From assembly GCA_018342105.1 (NCBI GenBank), contig JAFIRS010002761.1:1-64000 (forward strand): DNA of 64,000 nt, written 5' to 3'. Shown one piece after another: positions 13,511-24,235 of this stretch; the first letter of the stretch is position 1; the number at the start of each line of letters is the position of its first letter. A program made the position numbers and the translations under genes. The notes beneath the pieces are model-generated. The model searched no databases. It had not been told where the DNA came from and saw nothing but the letters and a program-made list of their open reading frames with translations. The DNA is from Gonioctena quinquepunctata (taxonomy: Eukaryota; Arthropoda; Insecta; Coleoptera; Chrysomelidae).

Positions 13511-14127
13511 CTACATGTTTGTATACAGGGTGACGCTTAATTTTTTTCCACTGATCTGATGACCTTTACCCCATCGTTCTACTTCACAAGGATTTTTCCT
13601 AGGGGTCCATACTGCATGTTGACCATGTTTTTCCCTGGCCGCTCTTACCAGATGATATTGATTTTTCGTTAGGTCCTTGTGTATAAAGATGCCTGTGCCT
13701 CTTAGTAGTTCTTGTGATTTGTTTATTCCATTTCGTTTTATGAGTGTAACCATTTCATTCACAATGGTTCTCGGTCTTCTTCCTTTTTCAGTTTGTTTTC
13801 CAATTCTATAAATGTCTGCTATTTCATTTGCAGTACATTTCATTTTCAATTTATTATTGATTAATTTGATAATAGTGTATTTTCATTTTCACTCCCTGCA
13901 ACACCTTCAAATCGTAGTGTATTTCTCTTGCTTTCAATATCAATATTCTCTAGTTTGTTGGACATATTTCTTTTTTCATTTTCGCTTCCTTGGACAGTCT
14001 TCATCAATATATGCATATCCTCACAAACAGTATCAAGTTTCTTCTCGATGATTGAAAAGTGTTCATTAAACTTATCATCTATTTCTGATAGTAGGCTTTC
14101 ACATACTTCATCTATTATTTCCTCCAT
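13511..14127 (-). pseudogene. LINE ORF1 protein, coiled coil plus C-terminal domain
   Basis: ORF1 proteins of this LINE type bind the element RNA. The minus-strand frame 14127-13861 is a coiled coil (IIEKKLDTVCEDMHIL, ENEKRNMSNKLENIDIE) ending in RNTLRFEGV. The frame 13849-13511 continues with EIADIYRIGK, RPRTIVNEM and GTGIFIHKDLT, a conserved C-terminal block of insect LINE ORF1. A small frameshift separates the two near 13855. This is the 5' end of the element whose ORF2 runs to 10.4 kb. An almost identical copy lies at 29589-30205. Confidence 0.8.
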
Positions 14128-14141
14128 TTGGTTATCATCTA

Positions 14142-14297
14142 CCGGGTGTCCACGGAAGGTGGCTCGCCTCTATAACTTTTTTTTTGCGGAGATAATGGAA
14201 TTAAATTCGGAGGATCTGTTTAATGCATAAAACTGCATTTTTTTATGAGTAACTCAACTTCATGCAGAAACTTTCGATTTTTCAAAGGGACACCCAG
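14142..14297. mobile_element. MITE with CCGGGTGTCC inverted ends, copy 1
   Basis: The 156-bp unit starts CCGGGTGTCC and ends GGACACCCAG, with TA on both sides (14140-14141 and 14298-14299). This suggests a Tc1/mariner-type non-autonomous element. A second copy is at 30220-30375 within the segmental duplication, and a diverged inverted one at 33911-34093. It has no coding capacity. Confidence 0.75.
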
Positions 14298-14301
14298 TAT
14301 G

Positions 14302-14877
14302 TTTTCAGTTTTTTTGCCTGCATATGACATTTAGAATACAACCATGTATCATTTGTTGTTACTATTTGTTACAGTTTTTATTTTTTATTTTCGAAATGAA
14401 TTTTTATTTTAGAGGGCTATAGATACGTTCAAATAACTAATTTCTGTACTAAAATGTTTGTAAAAATACAACTTCACTGTTCTTGATCAAAATGTTTCAG
14501 CTATGTGATGTTTGATTTTAAAATTTTTATTACTATTTTTTTTCAAATGGCAACATGGTGGCTCGTCGGGTTAGAAAAAAAGAGCATTTTATTACGATTA
14601 ATTTGAAACCGCATTTTTTATAAAAAACTGAAAATACCATAACCTTAGAACTTTTCTAAAATGAAGCACCTGTTGAAAATGAAATAATTATATTGAAACT
14701 ACCTATTTACATATCTTTTGGGTTCCCGATATTCAAAGTGACCGCCATCTTGTTGCTGACAAAGGCGAACTTTCCTTATTGTTGCTCTTACAACTTTTCT
14801 CAACTGTCTTGGTGTAATTCTATGTCTATGTCTTGGTCTAAGTCATGTCGTGTGGCAGGAGGTACATCATAAACCTC
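14302..14877. other. Non-coding interval shared with 30.38-30.96 kb and inverted at 33.6-33.9 kb
   Basis: There is no coding region. The first about 340 bp reappear in opposite orientation at roughly 33590-33905 next to the inverted MITE copy. That indicates an older, larger repeat unit around the MITE. The whole interval is also in the 12.95/29.03 kb duplication. Confidence 0.7.
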
Positions 14878-15885
14878 GTTTTTAACCGACGAAACCAAAA
14901 AGGAGGAGGTTCTCTAGTCGACGCGTATATTTTTTTTTTCATATATGATCACGCATAACTTTTTACTGAGACGTTCGATTCCGATAATTCTCAGTGGATA
15001 GGGTGTACTTCGAAGTTGGTCCCATTTTAATTTAAAAGATGAAATCCACCCCTAAGGGTGCAAAATGAAGTATATTGATCACTCACTCTCTGAATTCTGG
15101 TCCGTTAACCGGCTATAACTTTGTACTGGGATCTTCGATTTGGATGATTCTTCTTTTATAAGATAGGGTATACCTCATAGTTGATCAAATTTGGATTCAT
15201 AATGGAATTATCCACCCTTACGGGTAGAAAAATGGGCGATAATTGATTTTTCACTTGTGAACATTGGCACATATATGTAGTTGACAATGACATATCGCTA
15301 GTGTCATTATCACAATCAATATATTCTATGAGAGGATGGAATGATATACAAAGTTATGAAATAAACTAACCAGAACATAAAAATAATTTATATTACAACA
15401 AATAGTAAAAGTAAATAATCATATCATTTAACTGGTAATAGTTGAAGTAAGGTGGGTAAGTAAGTATTTTGGAAGTAATAAAAAAACAAGTAGGTAGTAA
15501 TTAGTAGATTTCAGCCACAAAAAATTGAAAAATAAAAACTTTTTAACAAAAAATCAAACCGACGGAATACGGAACTGAAAAGTAAAGAATAAAATAAACC
15601 TTAGTCTCAATAAGTGAGCTCCTAAACTAATGTAAGTAACTAATTTTGAGTCGGTGCCAAACAAACAATCAACAGAGATCATTAAATTACATAAAAAAAA
15701 TTATCAGAATGTCACCGCCCAACTCGATGCCATCATTTTACGCCTTACCTAATTCATTTGCTTGTTTGTTTGGCGCCGACTCAAAATTAGTTACTTACAT
15801 TAGTTTAGGAGCTTAGTTATTGAGACTAAGAAGGTTTATTTTATTTTTTACTTTTCAGTTCCGTATTTCGTCGGTTTAATTTTTA
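14878..15885. mobile_element. Foldback-type repeat, copy 2
   Basis: It starts AACCGACGAAACC at 14884 and ends TTTCGTCGGTTT at 15867-15878, clear short inverted termini. Internal arms at about 15600-15663 and 15764-15832 form a long imperfect hairpin including GAGTCGGTGCCAAAC. Interior lines such as CCCTTACGGGT recur in copies 1 and 3. No open frame is present. The right edge breaks into the palindromic satellite at 15.89 kb. Confidence 0.8.
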
Positions 15886-16140
15886 ATGACTTACAATGCA
15901 GCAGGCGCCAATTTATTGCATATTTATGACTACATACAACTCATGAATGAATGATATGCAACTTACAATGCAGCCGGCTGCATTGTAAGTTGCATATCAT
16001 TCATCCATGTCGCACACTTCTATCAGAGTTGAATGACTACATACAACTCATGAATGAATGATATACAACTTACAATGCAGCCGGCTGCATTGTAAAATGC
16101 ATATCATTCATCCATGTCGCACACTTCTATCAGAGTTGAA
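15886..16140. repeat. Two tandem 107-bp units, each a perfect hairpin
   Basis: The first unit centres on 15975/15976 with 29-bp perfect arms (15947-15975 and 15976-16004). The core is CAGCCGGCTG, which ends the arms with no loop. The second unit centres on 16082/16083 with two or three mismatches in the arms. The unit boundary carries ACTACATACAACTCATGAA. No transposon ends were found. Confidence 0.9.
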
Positions 16141-17546
16141 TGAAATGTAACAAAACGACTGATATGGTAGAATCAAAAACCCATAGCTATAATCCGCTGC
16201 ATTTTGATAATTTTTCCGTAATTGATATTGGTGAGCATGTATGAATTCGGTGGATACGACTAGTATCCAAAGTGATTTATTTCCCATTATGGTTTGCAGT
16301 CCCTACATGTATGAATGAGAATTGAAATGTATACCAACGACTGATATGGTAGAATCAAAATCTTTCAGATTATTCGTTATAAAATGTGTACCAATGTGAT
16401 TATGATTTTCACTGAAAATAGGTACGTTGTTTATTAATATCATCAAAATTAATTGGAATGGGAATCAAAACCGATTTTTAATTGGATTGTACAATGCGCT
16501 AACACAAAATGTGCATGTAAAAAATTTATGCTTTTTTGAAACATGGATGATATGGTCTGCCATGGATTGATAGTCCTCACTTTCATACTCAATTGTGATG
16601 TTTATAATTTGTCACAGCGAACGCAGACTACAATAAATCCACACAAGCAATCAACCCCAGGTGAGCTGGCCAAATGCCCCGTTAGCAAGGAGTAAAACTG
16701 TCAATAAATGTACAACAAATGAATTCCCTTCGCAAATATCAGATTGAGTTGATATACTGAATGCTTTGTCAGTATTGAAGGAACTAAGGATATTCCCTCA
16801 GTTAAATAGAAATGCAACTAGAGGATACGTAGTATTATCCAAGAATTGGCAGCAGGTAGATGGTCATTATGATAATATTTTGATGTCTAAAAACTACAAA
16901 ACAGAACCATTGTCGAGATGTGTAGTTCAGCAATATCAATACTTTTGAACTCGGATTCAACACACTAGAAACCAAGCGAGATGTTAATGCCACAAAAAGA
17001 ACCAGGGGCACACCGCCAGCTAAACAGTAATTTTGAGAATATTAACCTCGAAACATTCCATCAATGAACAATGTTATGCATTATGCACCGCAAGCAAACG
17101 TCTATGATGTATGATTATGTGTCGTTGAATAGAACACACGCTAGACTGGGTTCCGATCAAACAATTTTACTTTTCTGATCCTTCTTGCTTGGAATCTGAG
17201 AGTAATAATAAATATAGAGAAGCTCTTGCTATTCAAAAACAAAAGATTTTCTCAGCAAATGGCATTCTTCGATCAGCCCATCATTAAGCTAAATGAGGGA
17301 ATCAAGAAGCGATATCGTCCCTACCACTAAACAATGTTATGTGTGAGCAAACTTCTAAGAATCACCAAATGGCCCAAAGATGGAAAATGGTAATAATAAA
17401 AATTGAATTGAGAAAGATTGCTTGTTATCGTAGTGCTCAATGATTATCTCAGCACAGTTGGAAAGATACATTGTTATATTTGATATGAAACCTACAGTCG
17501 TTATTCTAGCTTGTAATAAAGATTGCGACTCAGTGATTACACAACG

Positions 17547-17768
17547 TTGAATAGAACACACACTAGACGTAGATTGCTATGAAGTATTTTGAGTTGTATA
17601 CTAACTTGGTGATCTCATTAGCTTTGCTATTCAAAACGAAAGATTTGTAGAAAGCATTGAATAGAACACACACTAGACGTAGATTGCTATGAAGTATTTT
17701 GAGTTGTATACTAACTTGGTGATCTCATTAGCTTTTGCTATTCAAAACGAAAGATTTGTAGAAAGCAT
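17547..17768. repeat. 110-bp tandem duplication
   Basis: Positions 17547-17657 and 17657-17768 are the same sequence except for one T. A degenerate third piece begins near 17134 (GAATAGAACACACGCTAGAC). Confidence 0.9.
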
Positions 17769-18403
17769 ATATTTATCAACTACGAATATTGATAAATAAA
17801 AAAAAGGAGTATTGAGATGTATACTAACTTGCTTTTTTTCTATATCAAACCTTTTTTTCAATGATGTTTCCCAACATTCACTGTCACAAATACTCCCAGG
17901 AATGTTCAGTTCAGTTTTTCCCAACATTCAGTCACAAATACTCATAGGAATTTTCAGTATTTTAACCTTTAGTGACTTTTTCCAGTTTATTTACTTTAGG
18001 TAGATGACTTATTCACATTCCAACAAGAATTCTAGTGTTTATTCTGTAATAATAACATTTTGTGAATAAACTTATATTATTATTATTATTCAAATAAAAA
18101 AATTATGTAGGTATTATCGTTCATAACCAAAAAAATGGCTGCCAATAAGGAATCAATAACAACAACGAATAATTTGGAGTTATATTCAATTATAATGATT
18201 ATTCAATTGAAATTGAAATAAAAAAAAAATTTTGGTTTCTGCGGGCTCGAACTCGGTTCTCCAATAAACTGTCAATTTTGCTAGATTGGCTATTTCTACG
18301 TGATTAATGTGATTAAAATAATTGAGCACGACCAAAATTTGCCCCGATTTGGAACTTAATAAATATCCCATTTCTCTGACACCCACCCACCCTTCCGCAG
18401 GAT

Positions 18404-18657
18404 AAAAGTGAATGCCTGCGACATCTCTCTAATGGAAGTTGCAACAGAATTGTGTTGGGATATTTAGTAAATTCCAACTCAGGGGAGTCCTAAGCGTTTA
18501 CACGCTCGACCACGGAACTCCTGACATTATAAAATTTTTATTCGACTCATAAAGTACAATTTTGGTATATGTATTAGTTAGGCAACTGTTTGTCACTTCT
18601 GCAAAAAGTGAATGCCTGCGACATCTCTCTAATGGAAGTTGCAACAGAATTGTGTTG
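18404..18657. repeat. Direct repeat of about 54 bp at exactly 200-bp spacing
   Basis: AAAGTGAATGCCTGCG and the following bases through GTGTTG occur at 18404-18457 and again at 18604-18657 without a visible mismatch. The segment between is unrelated. Confidence 0.85.
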
Positions 18658-19591
18658 TAATTAAGTGTTCTAGAAAATATTTTGTATGTTTTTTCGGACA
18701 CTATATACATGTATAATCCATATGCTACATAATCTAATATAATATGAGCTAAAGTGTCCGAAATTAGCTTTTTCAACGTTCTATGCTTGTGTTTAGTTAA
18801 TAATGCTTCATTCACATTACAACGGAAGAATTATATGTTTTATAATGCTGATAAATCTTTGATTATGTACATTGGATAATGAAACATGATAACGTATATG
18901 AGTTTATTAGCAATGATACATATAAAATACTATAAATTAATTTGTGGTTCTATTATAGTATTGTGACTAAGTACTTGTGAACGACGAAATCGCTGAGATG
19001 GGAGAAGTAGTGAAACAATTAGGCGGTAATGATGAAGCAATTAATAATGTTTTTTATTTGTGATGAAATGGATAAAGTGGCTAATATCATTATGTGATTG
19101 ATGTGCACGTGATATTGCTGCAGCTAGCAATATCAATATTTCATTAAAATTTTTTTAATTCCATTATATCATAATGATCATCCGTCTATCATTCCAAGCA
19201 TTATTCAATCGCAAAATCTTTGACTTTTTATATTTTGTCTATGTGTAACTTCCAATATTTGATCAATTATGTTTGCAGATTCACGTATTCTCCTCTGGAA
19301 TCTCATTCGATCAATTGCTACATATTCCCAATACACATTTCTTGCATGTCTGTGAGCAAAATTCCATGCTACTATATAGTGAATGGTGTCATATTTTCAT
19401 TAAAAGTCACCCTCTTCATATTGTTCACTGTGTTGATCATTCAGCTCACAAAGTACGAATGGGAATATTACAACTATATCAACAAGAGACATCTCCACTG
19501 ATGACCTTGGTTTTTTGAGTCAGCTACACATGTAACTTTCAAATCATAAGAATCAGATGGAGGCGACGACGCAGAAGAGTCCGATTTACTA

Positions 19592-19660
19592 GGCATGCGC
19601 GAATGAGAGAGGGAGATGAATTTATATATATAAAGTGCAGAGTTTCTACATCAACATCAA
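19592..19660 (+). promoter_or_regulatory. Candidate promoter of the bZIP-like gene
   Basis: A strong TATATATAAA lies at 19625-19634. About 24-30 bp downstream are TCAACA/TCAATT, weak initiator-like sequences. TTCTACATCA at 19644-19653 and an upstream GGCATGCGCGA at about 19591-19601 echo the polymerase promoter at 2.47-2.52 kb. Confidence 0.5.
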
Positions 19661-19746
19661 TTGTTTTCTTCACTCCTTAACTCAAGTTTTGTGTGCAAAA
19701 ATCAGTTGTTTTCGTCACTACAAGTTCCATTTACGAATTAATTGTC

Positions 19747-20468
19747 ATGAATTCCGATGACAGCAGCATTTTGGCTAAATTACTTGCTGATTGTGGTGAT
19801 GGAGCAGTATCGAAAGACGTAGACTTGGACTTCAATATGGACCAATATATTTTGATGGATGCAACGGAGGTGCCTCGAAGTCAATTAGCAGATATTTCAG
19901 CAGATATATCATTTTCCCAATTATTGCCGCCCATCTCTCCACCTGTGATCCACATTCTAGAAGATGTTCAAGTTGTCGGACCAACCAAGCGGAAGAGGAG
20001 AGCTCCCATTGATCTTCCCACAACATCGAAGTCTTCTGAACGACTCCAGTGGCGTGCACATCATCCAAGGCCAAAGGAAAATCCAAAAAGTGCGATTAGA
20101 GAACCATGATCTCCCAAAGAGCAAGAATAAATCTGAGGAAAAAAAAACCAAAGATCCTAGCTTCGTTGACGTCATTGCAAATGTACGGTCAAAAGAAAAA
20201 GAAAGCGAAGCGTGACTTGATCAATGGTAATGATGCCATCACCAAATTGGAGCAAGAGGATAAGGATCTGGATGGAGAGTTGGAAGCGGCGCAAAAATTG
20301 GATGAGACTATTGCCACAATGGAGGCAGAAATAGTGAAGTTGCGCAATCAACTGATGCCCAAGCTAAAAAATTTAGTGAAATGGATGTGCGGAAAGCATG
20401 AAATGACAACCATTTACAACGACTGGCGCAAAGAACTGGACAAACATTTGGGAAGTGATACTGATTAG
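19747..20468 (+). pseudogene. bZIP-like protein with acidic N-terminus, two frameshifts
   Basis: From the ATG at 19747 the first frame encodes an acidic region (MNSDDSSILAKLLADCGDG, DLDFNMDQ) and a nuclear-localisation-like KRKRRAP. The reading then moves to a second frame around 20040-20100 and a third near 20190. The third frame gives a basic cluster (QKKKKAKRDL) followed by a heptad-like run from 20221 with Leu/Ile at seven-residue spacing (L, L, A, I, I, L), ending RNQL. Layout and spacing resemble ATF4/C/EBP-type bZIP factors, with an acidic activator part followed by a basic region and zipper. It has its own TATA promoter and an AATAAA near 20580. It sits convergent to the integrase at the left edge of the capsid block. 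A plain coiled-coil viral protein is the main alternative. Confidence 0.5.
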
Positions 20469-20638
20469 ACTGCTCATTTGTTTCATTGATGTATGTGTAT
20501 ATGTATTTTTTATATGATAAAGTCGAGAGGAAGTGGTGTTGGAATGCACCCACTTCATAATTTTTTTTGTTCAATGTGATAATAAAACATAGTTTACTAT
20601 ATACTTTTTTTATTTCAATCAAATAGAAATATTGAATG

Positions 20639-21542
20639 CTAAACAATTGCATTTTTATCAATCCAAGAATTTTTTTCATTTGGAAACCCAAGCCATTTTA
20701 TATAAACTTCATTTTCTTTTTGCTTCAATATCGCTTCGATGAGGTATACATCAGGATTTCTTGTTTTCTGTAATTCTGGCTCATAAAAGGAACCTTGAAT
20801 GGGATTCTTCTCCATATCTTCAAGAATGTAAGTCGGAGGATATGTACTGTTGACTTTTACAATTTTAAATAATTCCGTGGTGAAATTGGGTTCATAACCC
20901 TTGTCAAAGTGTTGCTTAAATTTGGAAATTCTCATTATATCATTCACTCGATATTTTGGCTTGATTTTTTTAATTTTTTTTCTCTTATACTCTTGGTAAT
21001 TATTTTGAGCTTTGTAGTGGCTGTCACATCAATCGGTCTCATACCTATTGTACGATGTACTTTATTGTTATATTTCTTCGTTATAATTGGAATGATATCT
21101 AACCATTTGTGATTTCCGTTACTGAAAACTCTTTGTAGATCCAGGTTTTATCGTTCGAATTGCTCTCTGCTATGGCTGCCTTCATAGATATTTGGAATAA
21201 CAATCGATAACGAAAATGTCTATTGTAAAATTCTTTCCCGTGATCGCTTTGTATGTGTTTTGGAGAATACGTGGCGTCTTTTAATATCATTTTCATAGCA
21301 TTAGTTACTGCTATCCCAGTCTTTGCCTTGACTGGCTTTGTCCATAGATATTTGGAATAACAATCGATAACCACCAAAATATAACGATTAGCTTTATTAA
21401 TTTTGGCATAAGGTTGAAATTCAGCGAGATCAATTTGCCATAAATCTCCTAGTCCTTTAACGACGGTAGATCTTCTCTGGAAGTTACGACGAGCCGGCTT
21501 GTGTAACTCATCAACAACTTGTCGTTTGACATTACTAGCCAT
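20639..21542 (-). pseudogene. INT: Polinton-type DDE integrase with chromodomain, broken
   Basis: This is a retroviral-fold integrase that would insert the linear element into host DNA. On the minus strand the ATG at 21542 opens MASNVKRQVVDELHKPARR. The catalytic core follows, with first Asp in DLWQIDLAEF and second Asp in HIQSDHGKEF. The Glu region is lost in a rearranged stretch around 21100-21215, where a 29-bp copy of the VIDCYSKYLW coding DNA has been pasted in. The C-terminal part is a chromodomain (20947-20639; YLIEAILKQKENEVYIKWLGFP and SWIDK), typical for Polinton and Ty3 integrases. Frames shift at least twice between 20950 and 21150. The start lies 28 bp after the upstream gene and carries its own promoter. 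Confidence 0.9.
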
Positions 21543-21579
21543 ACTGATGCTTCACAATAGCTGCATCAATCAATATATA
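21543..21579 (-). promoter_or_regulatory. TATA plus TCAGT core promoter of the integrase gene
   Basis: On the minus strand TATATA (21579-21574) precedes TCAGT (21547-21543), whose A is at 21545. The spacing is 34 bp. The initiator directly abuts the ATG at 21542, so the transcript would be nearly leaderless. Confidence 0.6.
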
Positions 21580-22552
21580 ATGCCTTCTTCGCGGAGCTCT
21601 TCTATTATCGATATTATCTCATTATCATGACCTGTGTGTCCAGACGCTTTCGATCCAATGAGCAATCGTAAACGATCCACTAATTCTTTAGGCTTATTCC
21701 AATATACATAGTTTTGTGTTTTTGATGTAAACACTTTCTGCAATTTCATTCGTTTCATCCCTTTACCACTACTTATATCATTGACTGATTTCAATAGCGG
21801 TCTTATGATCCCTTGATATTTCTTAGATTTTCTATATTTTATTCCATTTTGCACCTGATTCTTCTTGTACAATGCTTTTGTTAGATCCAGTATTTCAACA
21901 TAAGTTTGTTGTATTCTCCCATCATCTACAGCAGGAGGTTCCTTGAGGAATATCAAGTTATATAAATCTGAACTGCCAGGAAATTGACGTACTTGTATTG
22001 CCCCATCCCAAAAGGAAATGTTGCCACCACCAAAGCGTACTTCTAGATTTCCATGATTAATTTTTTTTGTTGAAGGTTCTACTCGTATACCATAATTTGT
22101 ATCATATGCATTGTGTCCACTCAAAAGATTTTTCACGTGTTCCCCAATTTCTTAATATTATCAACACTGGACGATTCCAAATTTGTTGAACCCATTGACG
22201 ATGAAGAGGGTGTTTCGAATAATGTAGTTGCTGCCATTCTTCCATCTTTGATGGTTTCATTCTCAATGTCTGACAATGATACATCACTACTGAAAGAATG
22301 TCGTTTTCCAATTGGAGTGCTCATTGGGATGGAGCGGTTTATGAAAGATGTAGGTGGTTTCACAGTAGCTGCAGAAGAAAGTACATTGAGTGGTTTTGTT
22401 ATAGGATCATACAATTTTTCAAGTGCTATCTTGTCCTCCATATTTCCACTTTTGATAGACAAGAATTTTTGTCGTACAGCCTCCGTCGCTTCAACTAGTT
22501 GACGTTTCGTAACCATTTCAGCTTCTGCACATTCATCTCTCGAAATGTTCAT
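21570..22552 (-). pseudogene. DUF8207-like Polinton protein, one frameshift
   Basis: I recognise this as the conserved Polinton/adintovirus protein family annotated in insects as DUF8207, of unknown function. The N-terminal frame from the ATG at 22552 has the helical start LVEATEAVRQKFLSIKSG and a Ser/Thr-rich linker. The reading shifts near 22135. The C-terminal frame to 21570 shows NYGIRVE, the TQNYVYWNKPKELVDRLRLL block and GHDNEIISIIEELREEGIIY at the end, matching the family signature. It may be a structural or virion-associated protein, but no role is established. It has a good TATA/initiator pair upstream (22598-22630) and is followed closely by the integrase. Confidence 0.8.
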
Positions 22553-22597
22553 TATTTCCAATTCTTGACACACCACCACTTATATTGAAGTGATCTC

Positions 22598-22630
22598 ACT
22601 GAAGTTCAATGAACGTTTGAGTATTTTAAA
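22598..22630 (-). promoter_or_regulatory. TATA-like plus TCAGT core promoter of the DUF8207-like gene
   Basis: On the minus strand TTTAAAATA starts at 22630. The initiator TCAGT spans 22602-22598 with its A at 22600, exactly 30 bp downstream. The ATG follows 48 bp later at 22552. Confidence 0.65.
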
Positions 22631-22638
22631 TTGAGATA

Positions 22639-23327
22639 TCAAGGATATATGAAACTATCAAATCCTTTGCGATATCGTCCATCACATACTTTTCGATCTT
22701 TATCAATGACAAGGAATCCATATTGATCATCCCAGCAATTCACACACATCATTTGAAATTCTTTGAATGTGACATCGGGCGAGACGTGATCAGAGAAAAT
22801 ATGATGTAAGTTCATCTCGTCTTGTTTGAATATGACGATGAAGTTGGTATTGTCACGCACTAGCTGTTTGGGGACTCGTGAATAGGTCTGTGCTAGATAG
22901 AAGCAATCAACATCTTTATGGCGTCCCATACAAAAATATGATCGGATAATATCCGCTTTTCGCAAATCACATCATCAAAAATGAACACTGAATTTGGTTT
23001 GGCATCAGAGGGTTGCACAATGTCTGCATTATTACTGAATGTGAAGAAACCCAATCCTTTTATTGGTGCTAACACATTGCGCAAGTATTCATATTTCGGT
23101 TGATTCAACGACTTTGAATAGAGATAAACGTTTGCAAATCGCAATCCTTGTGGATGTGTCAGTAGAGATATCATGGCATTTGTCTTTCCACAATTTGACG
23201 GACCGATGATTAATGAGCGAACAGATGATGGAAGTAGTGGGCCATGTCTCAATGAGTTCGCTCCATTTAATCCAGTCCCGATTTTCGCATCCAAATTATC
23301 TACTGCAAACTCTTCTTTGCTTGACAA
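22639..23327 (-). pseudogene. FtsK/HerA-type genome-packaging ATPase, frameshifted
   Basis: This ATPase pumps the linear genome into the capsid in Polintons and adintoviruses. The N-terminal frame (23327-22893) has EEFAVDNLDAKIGTGLNG, Walker A GPSNCGKTN, FANVYLYSKSLNQPKYEYL and Walker B NSVFIFDDV. The frame then shifts by one base near 22960. The C-terminal frame (22965-22639) continues with YFCMGRHKDVDCFYLAQTYS, LVRDNTNFIVIF and a terminal YRKGFDSFIYP, all as expected for the family. No ATG is in frame at the 5' end. The frame is open a little further upstream, to a stop near 23370, so the start has been lost or lies in a removed exon. Confidence 0.9.
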
Positions 23328-23397
23328 TGCGCATTGTTTGACGGTTCGACACTTATTAACTTATTAGTGCAAGATGTGTGAGATATGTTTCATTTAA

Positions 23398-24235
23398 ATG
23401 TCTACCACCACACGGAGCAGACGTAAAAACAACAGATCGAATAATAAAAAAAAAGGTCGAGGATTTGTGAATTCTTTAATAAATAAATTGCCGTTTGAAT
23501 TGCATTTACCTGGAGGATATCAATATTGTGGACCCGGAACTAAATTACAAAAACGATTGGCACGCAACGATCCAGGCATCAATAAATTAGATAGGGCCTG
23601 TAAAACACACGACATTCAATACTCGGAGAATCTCGACGATATTGAAGCTAGACATAAAGCAGACAAACAACTTGAATACAGTGCTTGGGATAGGGTCAAA
23701 TCGAAGGACGCAAGCATTCGTGAGAGAGCAGCCGCTCTACTCGTCACCAACATAATGAAGGCGAAAAGGCGTTTCGGTATGGGTTGTGATGTGAACAATG
23801 TCAAACAACGAAGGAGAAAAAATAAAGCATTGAAGAAAAATGGGCGAAATAAAATCAGAAAAGTAGCATTCGGAGCAGGAATTGTACGAAAAGTTCGGGA
23901 TGAATTACATAAAGCTGGAGGTAATCAATTCGTGACAAACAATAGAAAGATGGCCACAACAATGGCATTGAAAGCAGCACGTAAATTTGAAGGCAGCAGG
24001 CGGAAAGAAAAAATTCGCACACCTCGCATAATACCTATTCCTAAAGTTGGTGGAATTTTACCATTGATACCAATTTTGGCCGGATTATCTGCATTGGTAG
24101 TTTGGCTGGTGCTGCTGCAGGTATAAGCAGAGCTATAAATTCGGCAAGTGCGAGCAGAAATGATCTGAAAGAGGTAAAACATCATAACAGAAAGATGGAG
24201 GCGATAGCTTTAGGAAAAAGGGTAGTGGTTTATTC
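23398..24235 (+). pseudogene. Minor capsid protein with phospholipase A2-like domain
   Basis: The ATG at 23398 opens a basic tail (KNNRSNNKKKGRG), then a parvovirus-VP1/otopetrin-like PLA2 core. LPGGYQYCGPGT forms the calcium loop and RACKTHDIQYS carries the His-Asp catalytic pair. These domains lyse membranes during entry in viruses that have them. A long Lys/Arg-rich segment follows (VKQRRRKNKALKKNGRN), and then a hydrophobic stretch (GGILPLIPILAGLSAL) reminiscent of adenovirus pVI/pX-like minor proteins. The frame shifts near 24105 and again near 24215. The similarity then runs, without an obvious new start, into the protease region, so the two may have been one polyprotein. Confidence 0.85.

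Larger units (their letters stand above)
16141..19550. other. Gene-free interval with small duplications
   Basis: I find no coding region with a recognisable domain. The interval holds small local duplications (17547-17768 and 18404-18657), a repeated GACTGATATGGTAGAATC near 16160 and 16340, and plain AT-rich sequence. Functionally it looks like insertion debris between the two virus-like blocks. Confidence 0.6.

Noticed and set aside
16766..16948. 60-codon plus-strand frame
   Set aside because: No domain, no promoter, no neighbours; typical random frame in AT-rich sequence.
22113..22502. 129-codon plus-strand frame over the DUF8207-like gene
   Set aside because: Antisense shadow of the recognised minus-strand protein.
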